Positions 11,657 through 20,560 of a stretch of 34,347 nucleotides of DNA are shown here, piece after piece. The position numbers were made by a program, and so were the translations under genes. Source of the DNA: an uncultured archaeon A07HN63. GTDB lineage: Archaea > Halobacteriota > Halobacteria > Halobacteriales > Haloferacaceae. The stretch covers positions 213,233 through 247,579 of the forward strand of contig KI543214.1 of the NCBI GenBank assembly GCA_000496215.1. Direction: 5' to 3'. The notes beneath the pieces are model-generated. The model did no database searches. It saw only the letters and a program-made list of their open reading frames with translations, and had not been told where the DNA came from. Every line of letters starts with the position of its first letter. The first letter of the stretch is position 1.

Positions 11657-14425
11657 TTACGCGTTCAACACGCCGCGCAGAATGTCGGGCGCGTCGTCGA
11701 GCGCGTCATCAAGCGCGTCGACGTTCGGCCCGCCGCCCTGTGCGAAGTCCGGCGGGCCGCCACCGCCGCCACCGACGCGGCCGGCGAGTTCGGAAACCAC
11801 CTCGCCAGCGTTGATCCCGGCGTCGTCGGGAACGCCGACGACGAACTGCGCGCTGTCGCCCGCACCGCTGCCCAGCACCGCGACCGAGCCATCCTCGACG
11901 AGGGCGTTCGCGGTTGCCCGGAGTTCGTCAACATCGCTGTCGAGTCGTCGGATCACGGCCGACTGGCCGTCGATATCGACCTCGTCGGCCCCCGCAGTCG
12001 CCCGTACCTGCGCGATTTCGTCCTTGAGCCGGTCGAGTTCCTTCCCGCGTTCCTTCCACTCGGTAAAGAACCGCTCGGCCGTCTCGGGAACCTCCTCGGG
12101 CGTCACGTCGAGTACGTCAGCGGCCTCGTAGAGGGCGTCCTCGGCGCGCTGAGTCGCCTCGATGGCGGCCTCGCCGGCCGCGAAGGTGATCCGCTCGACG
12201 CCGTCCTGGACCGGCTCCGTCGAGAGCACCTTGATCGCCCCGATGTCGCCGGTGCGGTCGACGTGGGTGCCGCCGCAGGCCTGTGTGTCCTCACCAACAT
12301 GGATCAGCCGGATGTGGGTACCCGGCGGGATACCGCCCTGATAGAGGTCGAAGCCATACTCTGCTTCGGCGTCGTTGCGATGTGGCCACTCCTGTGAGAC
12401 GGAGTGGTTCTCGCGGACAAGCTCGTTGGCGACGCGTTCGATCTCCCTGACCTCCGCTCGCGTGATTCGCTCGTAGTGGCGCACGTCGAGCCGGGCGGAG
12501 TCAGTGCCCTTCTGTGCGCCGGCCTGCCGGATGTGGTCGCCGAGTACCTCGCGTGCGGCGTGGCCGATGATGTGGGTCGCGGTGTGGTGGGCCATGTGAC
12601 GGCGGCGACGCTCCGAATCGAGCTGGCCGCGGACGAACTCGCCCTTGCCGGGGTCGCTGTCGGTGTGATGGAGGATCACGCCGTCGACCGCCTGCACGTC
12701 GGTCACGTCGGCGGTAGTCTCGTCGCTGGATAGCGATCCGTGGTCGGCTGGCTGGCCACCGCCCTCGGGGTAGAACATCGTCTGATCGAGGACGACCTCG
12801 TAACCGTCCTCGGCCTCAAACACGTCGAGAACGACCGCCTCGAACTCCATGCGGTCCTGATTGTCGTAGTAGAGCTGGTCGGTCTCGGGGAGGTCGTCGA
12901 GGCGGTCGTCGCGCTCGCTGCTCGCCTCGGCCGCGTCGGCGTCGTCGTGACGGGCGGCGACCAGCGAGTAGAAGTCGTCGGGCACCTCGACGCGTGCGCC
13001 GTGGTCGGCGGCGATTTCGGCGACCATATCCGGCTGAATGCCGTGGGAGTCGTATAATTCGATCAGCTGATCGACCGGAATCGGCTCGTCGCCCCCGGCG
13101 TACTCCTCGGCCAGCCCCTCGACCTTCCGGGTACCGCGCTCCAGCGTTTCTCGATACTTGGCCTCCTCGGTGCGGACGATATCGCGGATCGTATCGCGGT
13201 TCTCGTAGTCCAGCCGCTCGGCCTGCATGTCGACGAGTTCGTCCAGCGGGGCGTCGACGCCGATGTTATCGACCAGTCGCTTCGTGCGGCGGAGCACCAT
13301 CCGGGCGAGATACCCCGTCGAGACGTTCGAGGGGACGATCCCGTCGCCGAACATGTAGGCGAGTGCGCGGCAGTGATCGGCGATGGCGTAGATATCCTCG
13401 ACGGGCTCCATCAGGGCGGCCAGTTCGTCGGCCGACACGTCGAGGCGTTCGGCGATTTCCTCGCGCGCAGTTTCCATATCCTCGGCCTCGTCGATATCCA
13501 TCCGGCCGGCGAGCTTGGCCGTGCGGTGAATCAACTCGGCTTCCTCGTCGGTGTGATCGATCCCGGCCTGCGCCTTGAGGAAGTCGATCATCTCGGGGTA
13601 GATCGCCTCGTAGACGGTGGGCGTCCCCTGACTCACCCACGTCCAGCGTTCGAGCCCGTACCCGGTATCGACGACGTAGGTGTCCATGTAGGAGTATGTG
13701 TTCCCGTCTTTCATCTCGTAGTCGCCGTCGGGGTCCTGCTCCATACACATGAAGACGAGCGTGGCGAGCTCCGCGCCCTTGTAGATGACCTCGATGGCGG
13801 GCCCGGCGTTGCCGCCGCCGACCCACGGGTCCTCGATGTAGGTGATCTCGTCGAGATCAGCGCCGAGGGATTCGAAGAGGCCGTCGCAGAACTCGACCGT
13901 TTCGTCCTTCCAGTATTCCTCGTCCTCGTAGGCATACTCCTCGTCGGTGTCCTCGCGGGCGTTGAACGCGTGGTGGGCCATCATCTCGAAGGCCATCGTG
14001 TGGCGGCCCGTCTTGCCGACGTTGTCGATGTCCTGCATGCGGATACAGGGCTGGCTGATACACAGCGGGTTCGCGGGCGGCGGCGTCTCGCCGCTGGTGA
14101 CCAGCGGCTGGAAGTCGTAGATCGACGCCTGCGTCAGCAGCACGTCGTCGCGCCAGCGGTTGGCGGCGACGGGGTAGGGCTCGATCCGCTCGTGGTCGTT
14201 GTCCTCGAAGTAGGAAAGAAACGCCTCGCGCATCTCTTCGAGGGTGTACTGCTCGTCGAAGCTCTCGTCGTCGATGAACCGGTAGTCCTCACACGGCGGC
14301 TCGCCACACAGCTCGCGGTCGCCGTCGCGCGTCCAGAAGAACGCACCACAGGAGGGACACTCCTTGCGGTCGAAGCCCTCCGATTCGAAGTAGTCGAGTC
14401 GATACTCCTCGGCGAGTTCACTCAT
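11657..14425 (-). CDS. alaS: Alanyl-tRNA synthetase (archaeal type)
   Basis: Charges tRNA-Ala. It has 922 residues, normal for the archaeal form. An N-terminal zinc-like segment (ECPSCGAFFW, CGEPPCEDY) precedes the class II catalytic core. Motif-like elements include TQASIYDFQP and QPCIRMQDIDNVGKTGRH. The editing domain follows, with QTMFYPEGGGQPADHG, the zinc ligands HHTATH and CGGTHVDRTGDIG, and coiled-coil residues near ERGKELDRLKDEIAQ. The C-Ala domain ends in a Gly-rich loop (RVGGGGGGPPDFAQGGG), which is diagnostic. The start at 14425 (MSELAEEYRLDYF) is the family's natural start; a longer frame upstream adds non-conserved residues. No lesion seen. Confidence 0.97.
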   Translation of the reverse strand: MSELAEEYRLDYFESEGFDRKECPSCGAFFWTRDGDRELCGEPPCEDYRFIDDESFDEQYTLEEMREAFLSYFEDNDHERIEPYPVAANRWRDDVLLTQASIYDFQPLVTSGETPPPANPLCISQPCIRMQDIDNVGKTGRHTMAFEMMAHHAFNAREDTDEEYAYEDEEYWKDETVEFCDGLFESLGADLDEITYIEDPWVGGGNAGPAIEVIYKGAELATLVFMCMEQDPDGDYEMKDGNTYSYMDTYVVDTGYGLERWTWVSQGTPTVYEAIYPEMIDFLKAQAGIDHTDEEAELIHRTAKLAGRMDIDEAEDMETAREEIAERLDVSADELAALMEPVEDIYAIADHCRALAYMFGDGIVPSNVSTGYLARMVLRRTKRLVDNIGVDAPLDELVDMQAERLDYENRDTIRDIVRTEEAKYRETLERGTRKVEGLAEEYAGGDEPIPVDQLIELYDSHGIQPDMVAEIAADHGARVEVPDDFYSLVAARHDDADAAEASSERDDRLDDLPETDQLYYDNQDRMEFEAVVLDVFEAEDGYEVVLDQTMFYPEGGGQPADHGSLSSDETTADVTDVQAVDGVILHHTDSDPGKGEFVRGQLDSERRRRHMAHHTATHIIGHAAREVLGDHIRQAGAQKGTDSARLDVRHYERITRAEVREIERVANELVRENHSVSQEWPHRNDAEAEYGFDLYQGGIPPGTHIRLIHVGEDTQACGGTHVDRTGDIGAIKVLSTEPVQDGVERITFAAGEAAIEATQRAEDALYEAADVLDVTPEEVPETAERFFTEWKERGKELDRLKDEIAQVRATAGADEVDIDGQSAVIRRLDSDVDELRATANALVEDGSVAVLGSGAGDSAQFVVGVPDDAGINAGEVVSELAGRVGGGGGGPPDFAQGGGPNVDALDDALDDAPDILRGVLNA

Positions 14426-14561
14426 TACGCCACTGTTGGCCGACGTGTCACAAAAAGGGTTCCGACAACGGGTAAAACCGGGTGATATCACGCGGTTTAG
14501 CGGCTATCAATAGCTATCAACACGGTAATAAATTCGGTGACAATCGACCGCTAACGCTACG

Positions 14562-14636
14562 GTAGCTCACAGTGTGTCCTGCCGCAGTAGCCCACAGTGC
14601 GTCGTGTGGCAGTCGGTTACAGCGCGTCGTCGATAT
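14562..14636. repeat. Degenerate 25-bp tandem repeat at the 3' end of the GMC oxidoreductase gene
   Basis: Three successive 25-nt units start at 14562, 14587 and 14612. The first two share 20 of 25 bases; the third, which contains the gene's stop codon, is weaker (roughly 14 of 25). The array looks like old slippage duplication of the gene's 3' terminus. The rest of 14426-14561 is intergenic and AT-rich (the alaS promoter side) with no other structure I can support. Confidence 0.35.
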
Positions 14637-16260
14637 GGTCGGCCGCCTTCAGCGCGAGCGCGGCGATGGTGAGCGTTGGGTTCATCGCGCCGCTTGTGAC
14701 GAAGACGCTGCTGCCCGCGATCCAGCAGTTGTCGAGATCGTGCGTTCGCAGTCGTGGCGAGACGACGCTCTCGGTGGGGTCGGTTCCCATCCGGGTCGTC
14801 CCCATGTGGTGGTAGGCAGGGCCGGTGTCCTCGGGGCCGACCTGCCAGGTGATCTCCGCGCCGAGTGCTTCGAGAATCGTCCGCTGGATATCGTTGGCCC
14901 GCCGGATCGCCCGCTCGGTCGCGTCGTCGACGCGCCAGTGAACCTCGGGCACCGGGTTGCCGTGGTCGTCGGTTGTCGACGGATCGAGGCCGATATAGCT
15001 GTCCTTGCGTGGTCGCTGGCCGACCAGCCCGCCCATGGCGATGCTGTTGCCGTACCCCTCGCGCAACTCGCCCAGCAGGTCGTCGCCCCACGTCTCGCCG
15101 TCAAGGGCCATCTCGACCGGCGACGGGCCGGCGTAGTTGAAAAACTCCAGTTTCATCGGCGTCATCTCGGCGCGGTCGGCATCGGCCGCGGGGATTCCCT
15201 GTTCGGTGCCGACGGTCGGGTCGTCGTAGAACTGGTGGGTTCCGCTGGTGAGAAAGCCGACGTGCTTCTGTCGCGTTCGCTCGTCGAGGACGCCGCCGGT
15301 GCCGGCGAAGAGGTGGTCCATGAAGTAACGGCCGACCAGCCCGCTGGAGTTGGCCAGCCCGTCGGGGTAGGCCGACGACTCCGACAGCAACAGCAGCCGC
15401 GGCGTCTCGACGCCGCCGCAGGCGACGACGAACTCGCGGGCCTCCTGTCGGTGGGTCGTCCCGTCAGGTGTTACGTACTCTGCGGCGGTGACCGTCTCGC
15501 CAGCGTCGTCGTGGTGGAGGCGCTGGACCGGTACCCGGTCGATCACACGCGCGCCGGCCTCGCGGGCGTCGTCGATGGTGCGGGTGGCGTCGTACTTCGC
15601 GCCGGAGGGACAGACCGGCTTGCAGGTGCCGTAGCCGACACACTGCGAATCGCCGTCGTAGGATTCGGAGTTGCGGGCGTTCGGCACCGAGTGCATGGTG
15701 ACACCAAGATTCTCGCAGGCTTCGGCGAACAGTGAGTCGCTGTAGGAGGGTTCGAACGCCGGCATTGGATGCGGCTCATCGCGCGGTGGCGCGAAGGGGT
15801 TGTCAGACGCGCCGGCGACGCCGAGAACTTTCTCACCCTCCGCGTAGTAGGGTTTGAGATCCGCGTACTCGATGGGCCAGTCGTCGCCGACGCCGAACCG
15901 TGAGTCGGTCTCGAAATCGCTCTCGTGGAGCCGCATCACCATCCCCTGCCAGTGAAGCGTCGAGCCGCCGACGCCCTTCACGCGGGCGGTGTTGAGCGGG
16001 TAGAACCACTCGCCGGTCGAGCTGTAGGCGTCACGCTCGCCGCCCATCTCCCACACCGACAGGCCGCCGTGGGCCGGTCGGATCGACCGCTCCATGCGGT
16101 CGATCCGCGAATCGAAGTCGAACTCCCGGCCGGCTTCGAGAACGACCACCTCGTGGCCGCGGTCGGCCAGCCGCTCGGCGATCAGCGCGCCGGCCGGCCC
16201 CGCGCCGATCACACAGACGTCGACACGCGGCGAGGGCGTCCGGTCGCGGTCGGCGCTCAC
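14617..16260 (-). CDS. GMC-family oxidoreductase (gluconate/sugar dehydrogenase large subunit-like)
   Basis: A 547-residue FAD enzyme. The dinucleotide-binding motif GAGPAGALIAERLADRGHEV is near residue 20, with its acidic strand end VVLEAG. The flavin region includes KGVGGSTLHWQGM, a cysteine-bearing loop (GYGTCKPVCPSG), and the C-terminal active-site His pair in YHHMGTTRMGTDP, then SGAMNPTLTIAALALKAAD. This is the two-subunit gluconate-2-dehydrogenase/GMC type, which oxidises an alcohol or sugar acid and passes electrons onward. The gene's ATG overlaps the stop of the small subunit gene by 4 nt. No Tat signal is visible, so export would be by hitch-hiking on the small subunit. The substrate cannot be assigned. 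Confidence 0.88.
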   Translation of the reverse strand: MSADRDRTPSPRVDVCVIGAGPAGALIAERLADRGHEVVVLEAGREFDFDSRIDRMERSIRPAHGGLSVWEMGGERDAYSSTGEWFYPLNTARVKGVGGSTLHWQGMVMRLHESDFETDSRFGVGDDWPIEYADLKPYYAEGEKVLGVAGASDNPFAPPRDEPHPMPAFEPSYSDSLFAEACENLGVTMHSVPNARNSESYDGDSQCVGYGTCKPVCPSGAKYDATRTIDDAREAGARVIDRVPVQRLHHDDAGETVTAAEYVTPDGTTHRQEAREFVVACGGVETPRLLLLSESSAYPDGLANSSGLVGRYFMDHLFAGTGGVLDERTRQKHVGFLTSGTHQFYDDPTVGTEQGIPAADADRAEMTPMKLEFFNYAGPSPVEMALDGETWGDDLLGELREGYGNSIAMGGLVGQRPRKDSYIGLDPSTTDDHGNPVPEVHWRVDDATERAIRRANDIQRTILEALGAEITWQVGPEDTGPAYHHMGTTRMGTDPTESVVSPRLRTHDLDNCWIAGSSVFVTSGAMNPTLTIAALALKAADHIDDAL

Positions 16261-16790
16261 GACTGTGGCCCCCGCTGGTAGCTCCCCAGCCCGCCGGGAT
16301 TGCCGCGGGGGTTTTCGAGGCCGACCAGTTTCCCGCCGGTCGGCGACGAGTACAGTGCGAACAGCAGCTCGTTGACGACGTAGTACCGGAGCCGCTCGAC
16401 ATCGCTGCCGTCGGGGTCGGGGTCGGCGGTGTCGACACCCATTCGACGGAAGGCGTCGTCGCGGTCAGCCGGATTGAGCGACGCGAAGGCGGCGTCGAAC
16501 CACGCGTCGGTGTACTCGTCGAGATAGGCGACGGTGTCGGCGACGGCGGTCGCGCGGTCGGGCTCGTCGGCGTTGCGACGTTGCACGTATCGAGTTACGA
16601 ACGGCTCGGTGTCCTCGACCTCGGAGGGATACAGCACCTCGGCGGCCGCGACCAGCGTCGCCACCGTCCCATCGTCCAGCGGCGACGCGTCGGATTTCTC
16701 TGGCGAGTCCGACAGGAGTGTCGCCCCGCCGCCGACAGCAACGCCAGCGGCCGCCAGCGCGGCCACCGCGTCGCGCCGAGTTAGCCTCAT
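16257..16790 (-). CDS. Gluconate 2-dehydrogenase subunit 3 family protein, Tat-exported
   Basis: A 177-residue small subunit of a GMC dehydrogenase. It begins MRLTRRDAVAALAAAGVAVGG, a twin-arginine signal (RR at positions 5-6). The mature part has the family's helical core: FVTRYVQRRNADEPD, DTVAYLDEYTDAWF, FRRMGVDT and YYVVNELLFALYSSPTGG. The subunit is thought to carry the flavin partner across the membrane by Tat and stabilise it. The 4-nt overlap with the GMC gene downstream supports a fixed complex. Ten nt upstream of the ATG lies a TTAGG-N4-CCTAA box at 16801-16814, implying metal-dependent regulation. Confidence 0.87.
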   Translation of the reverse strand: MRLTRRDAVAALAAAGVAVGGGATLLSDSPEKSDASPLDDGTVATLVAAAEVLYPSEVEDTEPFVTRYVQRRNADEPDRATAVADTVAYLDEYTDAWFDAAFASLNPADRDDAFRRMGVDTADPDPDGSDVERLRYYVVNELLFALYSSPTGGKLVGLENPRGNPGGLGSYQRGPQS

Positions 16791-16800
16791 CGACGCCGAA

Positions 16801-16821
16801 TTAGGGGAACCTAAACTTAGG
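16801..16821 (-). promoter_or_regulatory. DtxR/SirR-type box upstream of the GMC dehydrogenase operon
   Basis: TTAGG-GGAA-CCTAA (16801-16814) is a perfect inverted pair with the N4 spacing of DtxR-family half-sites. A third half-site TTAGG lies at 16817-16821, two nt further on. It ends 10 nt from the ATG at 16790 on the minus strand, where a leaderless transcript would start. The same motif precedes the iron transporter at 21727-21740. Iron or manganese control is inferred by analogy. Confidence 0.55.
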
Positions 16822-18851
16822 CGTTGCGTTCGGCGGTGAGTCGCGTCTCTCGAACGTAGACGCCGTCGGGCGACGCCGACGGCACGTAGGCGGCCGAGCC
16901 GCCACAGGCTCGCGGGTTCCGGCAGCGTTCGACCCGCGGCGAGAGCGCGCGCACCTCACCGTCGGCATCGACCGGGAGGGCGAAGCGGTAGCTGAACCCG
17001 CCGCTCAGTCCGTAATCGACGAACACCGACAGCCGGACCGTGTCGCGGCCCTCGACGGCGAGCGTTTCGTTCGATACCGGCCGGAGGTCGCCGTCGAGTG
17101 TGACCGTCTCGTTGGTCACCGTGATGGCGCTCGTAAGATTGCGTGGAATCGCTGGCGCAGTGTAGTAGCGGCTGCCGTCGTCGGTCGAGAGCCGCGCGCT
17201 GACGCCGACGGCCCCGTCGGGAATACCGACCGTACTCGAATACCGGACCCGGTCGCCGGAGACGTTCTGGACCCGCTGGAGGCGGGCGGCCGTTGGCGAG
17301 CCGGCGTACGGAGCCCACGCGCCGCGGTAGACGTAGCGGTAGACGCGGCGGTCGGAAAATGCATTGACGACCTCGAACGGCTCGTCGTCGATAGCGTAGA
17401 CGGCGCGACCGTCGAACCCGGGGTCGTTGCGGAGATACTGAAACGGGTGGGCGAGCCAGTCGCCGTAGGGGTCCGGCAAGAGGACGAGCGAGTTCTTCGG
17501 TGGGCCGCCCTCGAAGGGAGCGTAGGCCGTCTCGTAACTTTCGGTCGCGTCCATGTTCTCACCGACCCGCTCGTCGATATCGGCGGCCGTGATCGCGCCG
17601 GCGACGCCAGCGATCACGAGCACCGCGGCGGCGACGCCGACCCGGGCGTGGCGTCGTTCCAGTCGCTCGTCGAGCACACCGTGGAGTAATCGACCGCCGG
17701 CAACGACACCGAGGGCGGCGAAGATCGCTGTCGGCACCAGCAGATCGAAGTGATAGTATGGCCCGAACGATGCGATCAGCCCGTCACCGGCGGCGTCGAG
17801 GTCGCCGAGAATATTGAAATTCCCCCAGAAGTAGACGTTTCCGACCGGGATCGAGACGAACAGCCCGGCGACGGCGGCGACCCGCGGCGACCAGCGTCGA
17901 CGAGCCGCGATGCCGACGCCGACGGCCGCCAGCGCGACACCGAGGACCCCGCCGGCCACCCACTCTGTGGCGAACAGTGCGACGACATTGCGGTTGGCCT
18001 CGATTGCGAGTTCCGGTGTGTAGGTGATCTCGTGGCCGAGGATCTCTCGCTCGCCGAACCCCAGTCCATCGCGTGGCGCGAACGCCCGGTAGGGAACAGC
18101 AACGCCGACCCCGTCACCACAACGTTGTAGGCAAGCGTGAGGCCAACGCCTGCTAGTCCGATTCCGGCGATGACGGCCTGTCTGGGGAGCGCCGCCCGCC
18201 AGTTACTCGCCAGCGTCCACAGCGCGTGACCGATGAACGGCAGCGCGAACAGCAGCGCGGTGTAGGGCCGCGCGAAGAAGGCCAAAGCGACGCCGACGCC
18301 GGCGACAGGGCCCAGCGGCGATCACCGGTTCGGTCCGCTCGCAGGTAGCCATAGGCGAACAGCAGGTTCCACAGCGTCGTCGGCGCGTAGGGGAGAAATA
18401 CCGAGGAGTCGATCAGATAGAGTGGCGACGCGATGACGAGCCCGCCAGCGAGCAGCGCAGTCCGGCGGTCAAACAGTTCGCGGGCGACGCCGACGACGAG
18501 GGCGACGTTACCCGCTGCGATGGCGGCCAGCGCGAGTCGGTACCCACCTGCGAGCTTGCCGACCGCGAACATCGCCGCCGGGATCGGGCCGTACTTCGGA
18601 TACAGTCGGTCGCCGTCCTCGACGAAAAACCACGGCCGGAACGCGCCATCGACAGGCGGGTGTAGCGAGAGCTGGCCGTCGAGCAACATCGCGGCCTGCT
18701 GGAGGTAGACGCCCTCGTCGTGGTTCAGCGAGTGGTAGGGAAATACCTGATTGGCGACCGTCCAGACGACGACCGCGGCGACCGCAGCGAGGGCGACCGT
18801 CGCAATCCGGAAGCGTCGCTGGGTCAGTTCGGGAAGCTGGTGTCGCTGCAT
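16817..18851 (-). pseudogene. GT-C fold membrane glycosyltransferase (ArnT/GT39-like), two frameshifts
   Basis: The coding sequence is split over three frames that join into one 678-residue protein. Segment 1 (18851 to about 18310) starts MQRHQLPELTQRRF and carries the GT-C loop motif LNHDEGVYLQQA, with an Asp-Glu pair expected to act in catalysis, plus several membrane helices. Segment 2 (about 18310-18094) continues with VALAFFARPYTALLFALP. Segment 3 (from about 18093) continues YRAFAPRDGLGFG, then helices and an extracellular beta-rich C-terminal domain ending TRLTAERNA. One missing C in the run at 18308-18313 and one at about 18092-18094 explain both breaks. It would move a lipid-linked sugar to an acceptor outside the cell. 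It lies 53 nt downstream of the iron permease. Confidence 0.8.
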
Positions 18852-18904
18852 CTCAGGCCAATGCGAGCTGTGGTCGCCACAACACGGCCGCGGGCGAGGC
18901 GCGC

Positions 18905-20557
18905 TCAGGAATCATTCTGTCCCTCCTGTGCGAGGATGACCGCCATCGAGAGCCCGGAGACGACGATGAGGACAAGTGCTGGCACCGCGGCCTGCCCGTA
19001 GAGGCCGGCCTCCTGGACCCGCCAGATGTAGCTGACCAGCGTATCGAAGCCCAGCGGTCGGAGGATCAGCGTCGCGGGCAGCTCCTTCATCGTCGTGAGG
19101 AAGACGAGCGCGCCGCCGGTGGCGATCCCCGGCAACACGAGCGGCAGCGTGATCGACCGAAACGCCGACAGCGGCGACCGGCCGAGGGTGCGCGCGCCCT
19201 CGATGAGCTGCTGGTCGACCTGTAGCCGCGACGACCGGATCGAGCCGATGGCCTGCGGCATGAACCGCACGACGTAGGCGAAGACGAGCAGCGGGACCGT
19301 CTTGTACACCCACGGAGCGATGTCGAGGCTGAAGCTCACCAGTGCGATGGCGAGAACGATCCCCGGTGTGGCGTAGCCGACGTACGGTGCGCGATCCGCC
19401 AGCGCGGCCAGCCGGGAGTCCGATACCGCCGACCGGAGCCCGATCGGCAGGGCGACGAGGATCGCCCCGGCCGCGGCCAGCAAGGCGACCAGCACCGAGT
19501 GCCAGCCATACGTCCACGAGAACGCCAGCGCACCCGACGCGTAGCCGGGGCCGCTGCGGAACAGCCACATCCCGAAGATACCGACCGGCACGGCCAGCGC
19601 GAGCAGGCCGATCAGGGCGGGAACAGCGACCGCCGCGTACCGTAGCCACCCGAGGTCGAGCGAGACCGCACCGCGGTTCGCCCGGCTCTCGTAAGCCGCC
19701 GAGTCGTCGACGCCGATGCGTGACTCGATAGCGAGTATCACCGCCGTCACCGCGAACAGCTGGACCGACAGCAGCGCGGCGTAATCCCGCGCGAAGGCGT
19801 TGTACCGGGCGTAAATAAACTGGGTAAACACCTCGACGCGCATGATGTTGGGCGTCCCGAAATCCGACAGCGTGTAGAGGGCGACTAAGAGTGCGCCGGC
19901 GGCGATACCGGGGACGATCCGCGGCAGCGTCACCCGGCGAAACGCCTCCCAGCGGCCGGCGTTGAGCGTCCGGGCGGCCTCGACGAGGGAGACATCGAGC
20001 GAGAGCAGCGACGCCCGCGTCGTCAGGAAGACGTACGGATAGGTGTACAGCGTGAGCACGACCGCCGCGCCGACGAAGCCATAGATCGTCGGGAACTCGA
20101 CGCCAAACGGTGCGAGCGCGCCGGTCAGCGCGCCGCGGGGACCAAACGCCGAGACGGCCGCAAAGGCACCGAGATAGCTCGGGACGGCCAGCGGCAGCGC
20201 GGCCACGACGGTCCAGAATCGTGGATACGGGATATCGGCCTGCACGGTAAGCACGGCGAGGCCAACGCCAACGACGACGCTGGCGGCGGTCACGACGCCG
20301 ACCAGCGCGACGGTACGGGCAAGGACGGCCAGCGTCGTCGGATCGACCGTCAGCGAGATGGCCCGTGGCCCGAGCGTGGTTACGTCGACAACGAGCCAGC
20401 CCAGCGGGGCGACGAGGACGGCCGCGATGGCCGCGCCGAGCAGCGTCAGCCCTGTGTCGAGAGCCGTGGCTCCCTCGTCGTCTTCCGTCGACCGCGTGGT
20501 CGACGACCGCCGCGAAAGCCGTTGTCGCACCGCTGTGACCCACGCCCGGAGTCGCAT
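18905..20557 (-). CDS. Iron(III)-type ABC transporter permease
   Basis: A 550-residue membrane protein with two permease halves, the FbpB/SfuB-like layout (about 12 hydrophobic segments). Both halves carry the EAA coupling loop: first as LVEAARTLNAGRWEAFRRVT followed by LPRIVPGIAAG, second as LIEGARTLGRSPLSAFRSIT followed by LPLVLPGIATG. It works with the lipoprotein encoded 3 nt upstream to import ferric iron. The charged N-terminal stretch is cytosolic. No ATPase gene lies next to it, so the energy subunit must come from elsewhere in the genome. The start at 20557 (MRLRAWVT) follows directly after the lipoprotein gene's stop. Confidence 0.9.
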   Translation of the reverse strand: MRLRAWVTAVRQRLSRRSSTTRSTEDDEGATALDTGLTLLGAAIAAVLVAPLGWLVVDVTTLGPRAISLTVDPTTLAVLARTVALVGVVTAASVVVGVGLAVLTVQADIPYPRFWTVVAALPLAVPSYLGAFAAVSAFGPRGALTGALAPFGVEFPTIYGFVGAAVVLTLYTYPYVFLTTRASLLSLDVSLVEAARTLNAGRWEAFRRVTLPRIVPGIAAGALLVALYTLSDFGTPNIMRVEVFTQFIYARYNAFARDYAALLSVQLFAVTAVILAIESRIGVDDSAAYESRANRGAVSLDLGWLRYAAVAVPALIGLLALAVPVGIFGMWLFRSGPGYASGALAFSWTYGWHSVLVALLAAAGAILVALPIGLRSAVSDSRLAALADRAPYVGYATPGIVLAIALVSFSLDIAPWVYKTVPLLVFAYVVRFMPQAIGSIRSSRLQVDQQLIEGARTLGRSPLSAFRSITLPLVLPGIATGGALVFLTTMKELPATLILRPLGFDTLVSYIWRVQEAGLYGQAAVPALVLIVVSGLSMAVILAQEGQNDS

Positions 20558-20560
20558 CTG

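Noticed and set aside
14500..14636. CRISPR-like short repeats
   Set aside because: Units are contiguous and degenerate with no spacers; simple slippage explains them. No CRISPR array is seen anywhere in the window.
13373..15735. Two long plus-strand frames opposite alaS and the GMC gene
   Set aside because: Antisense shadows of clear genes.
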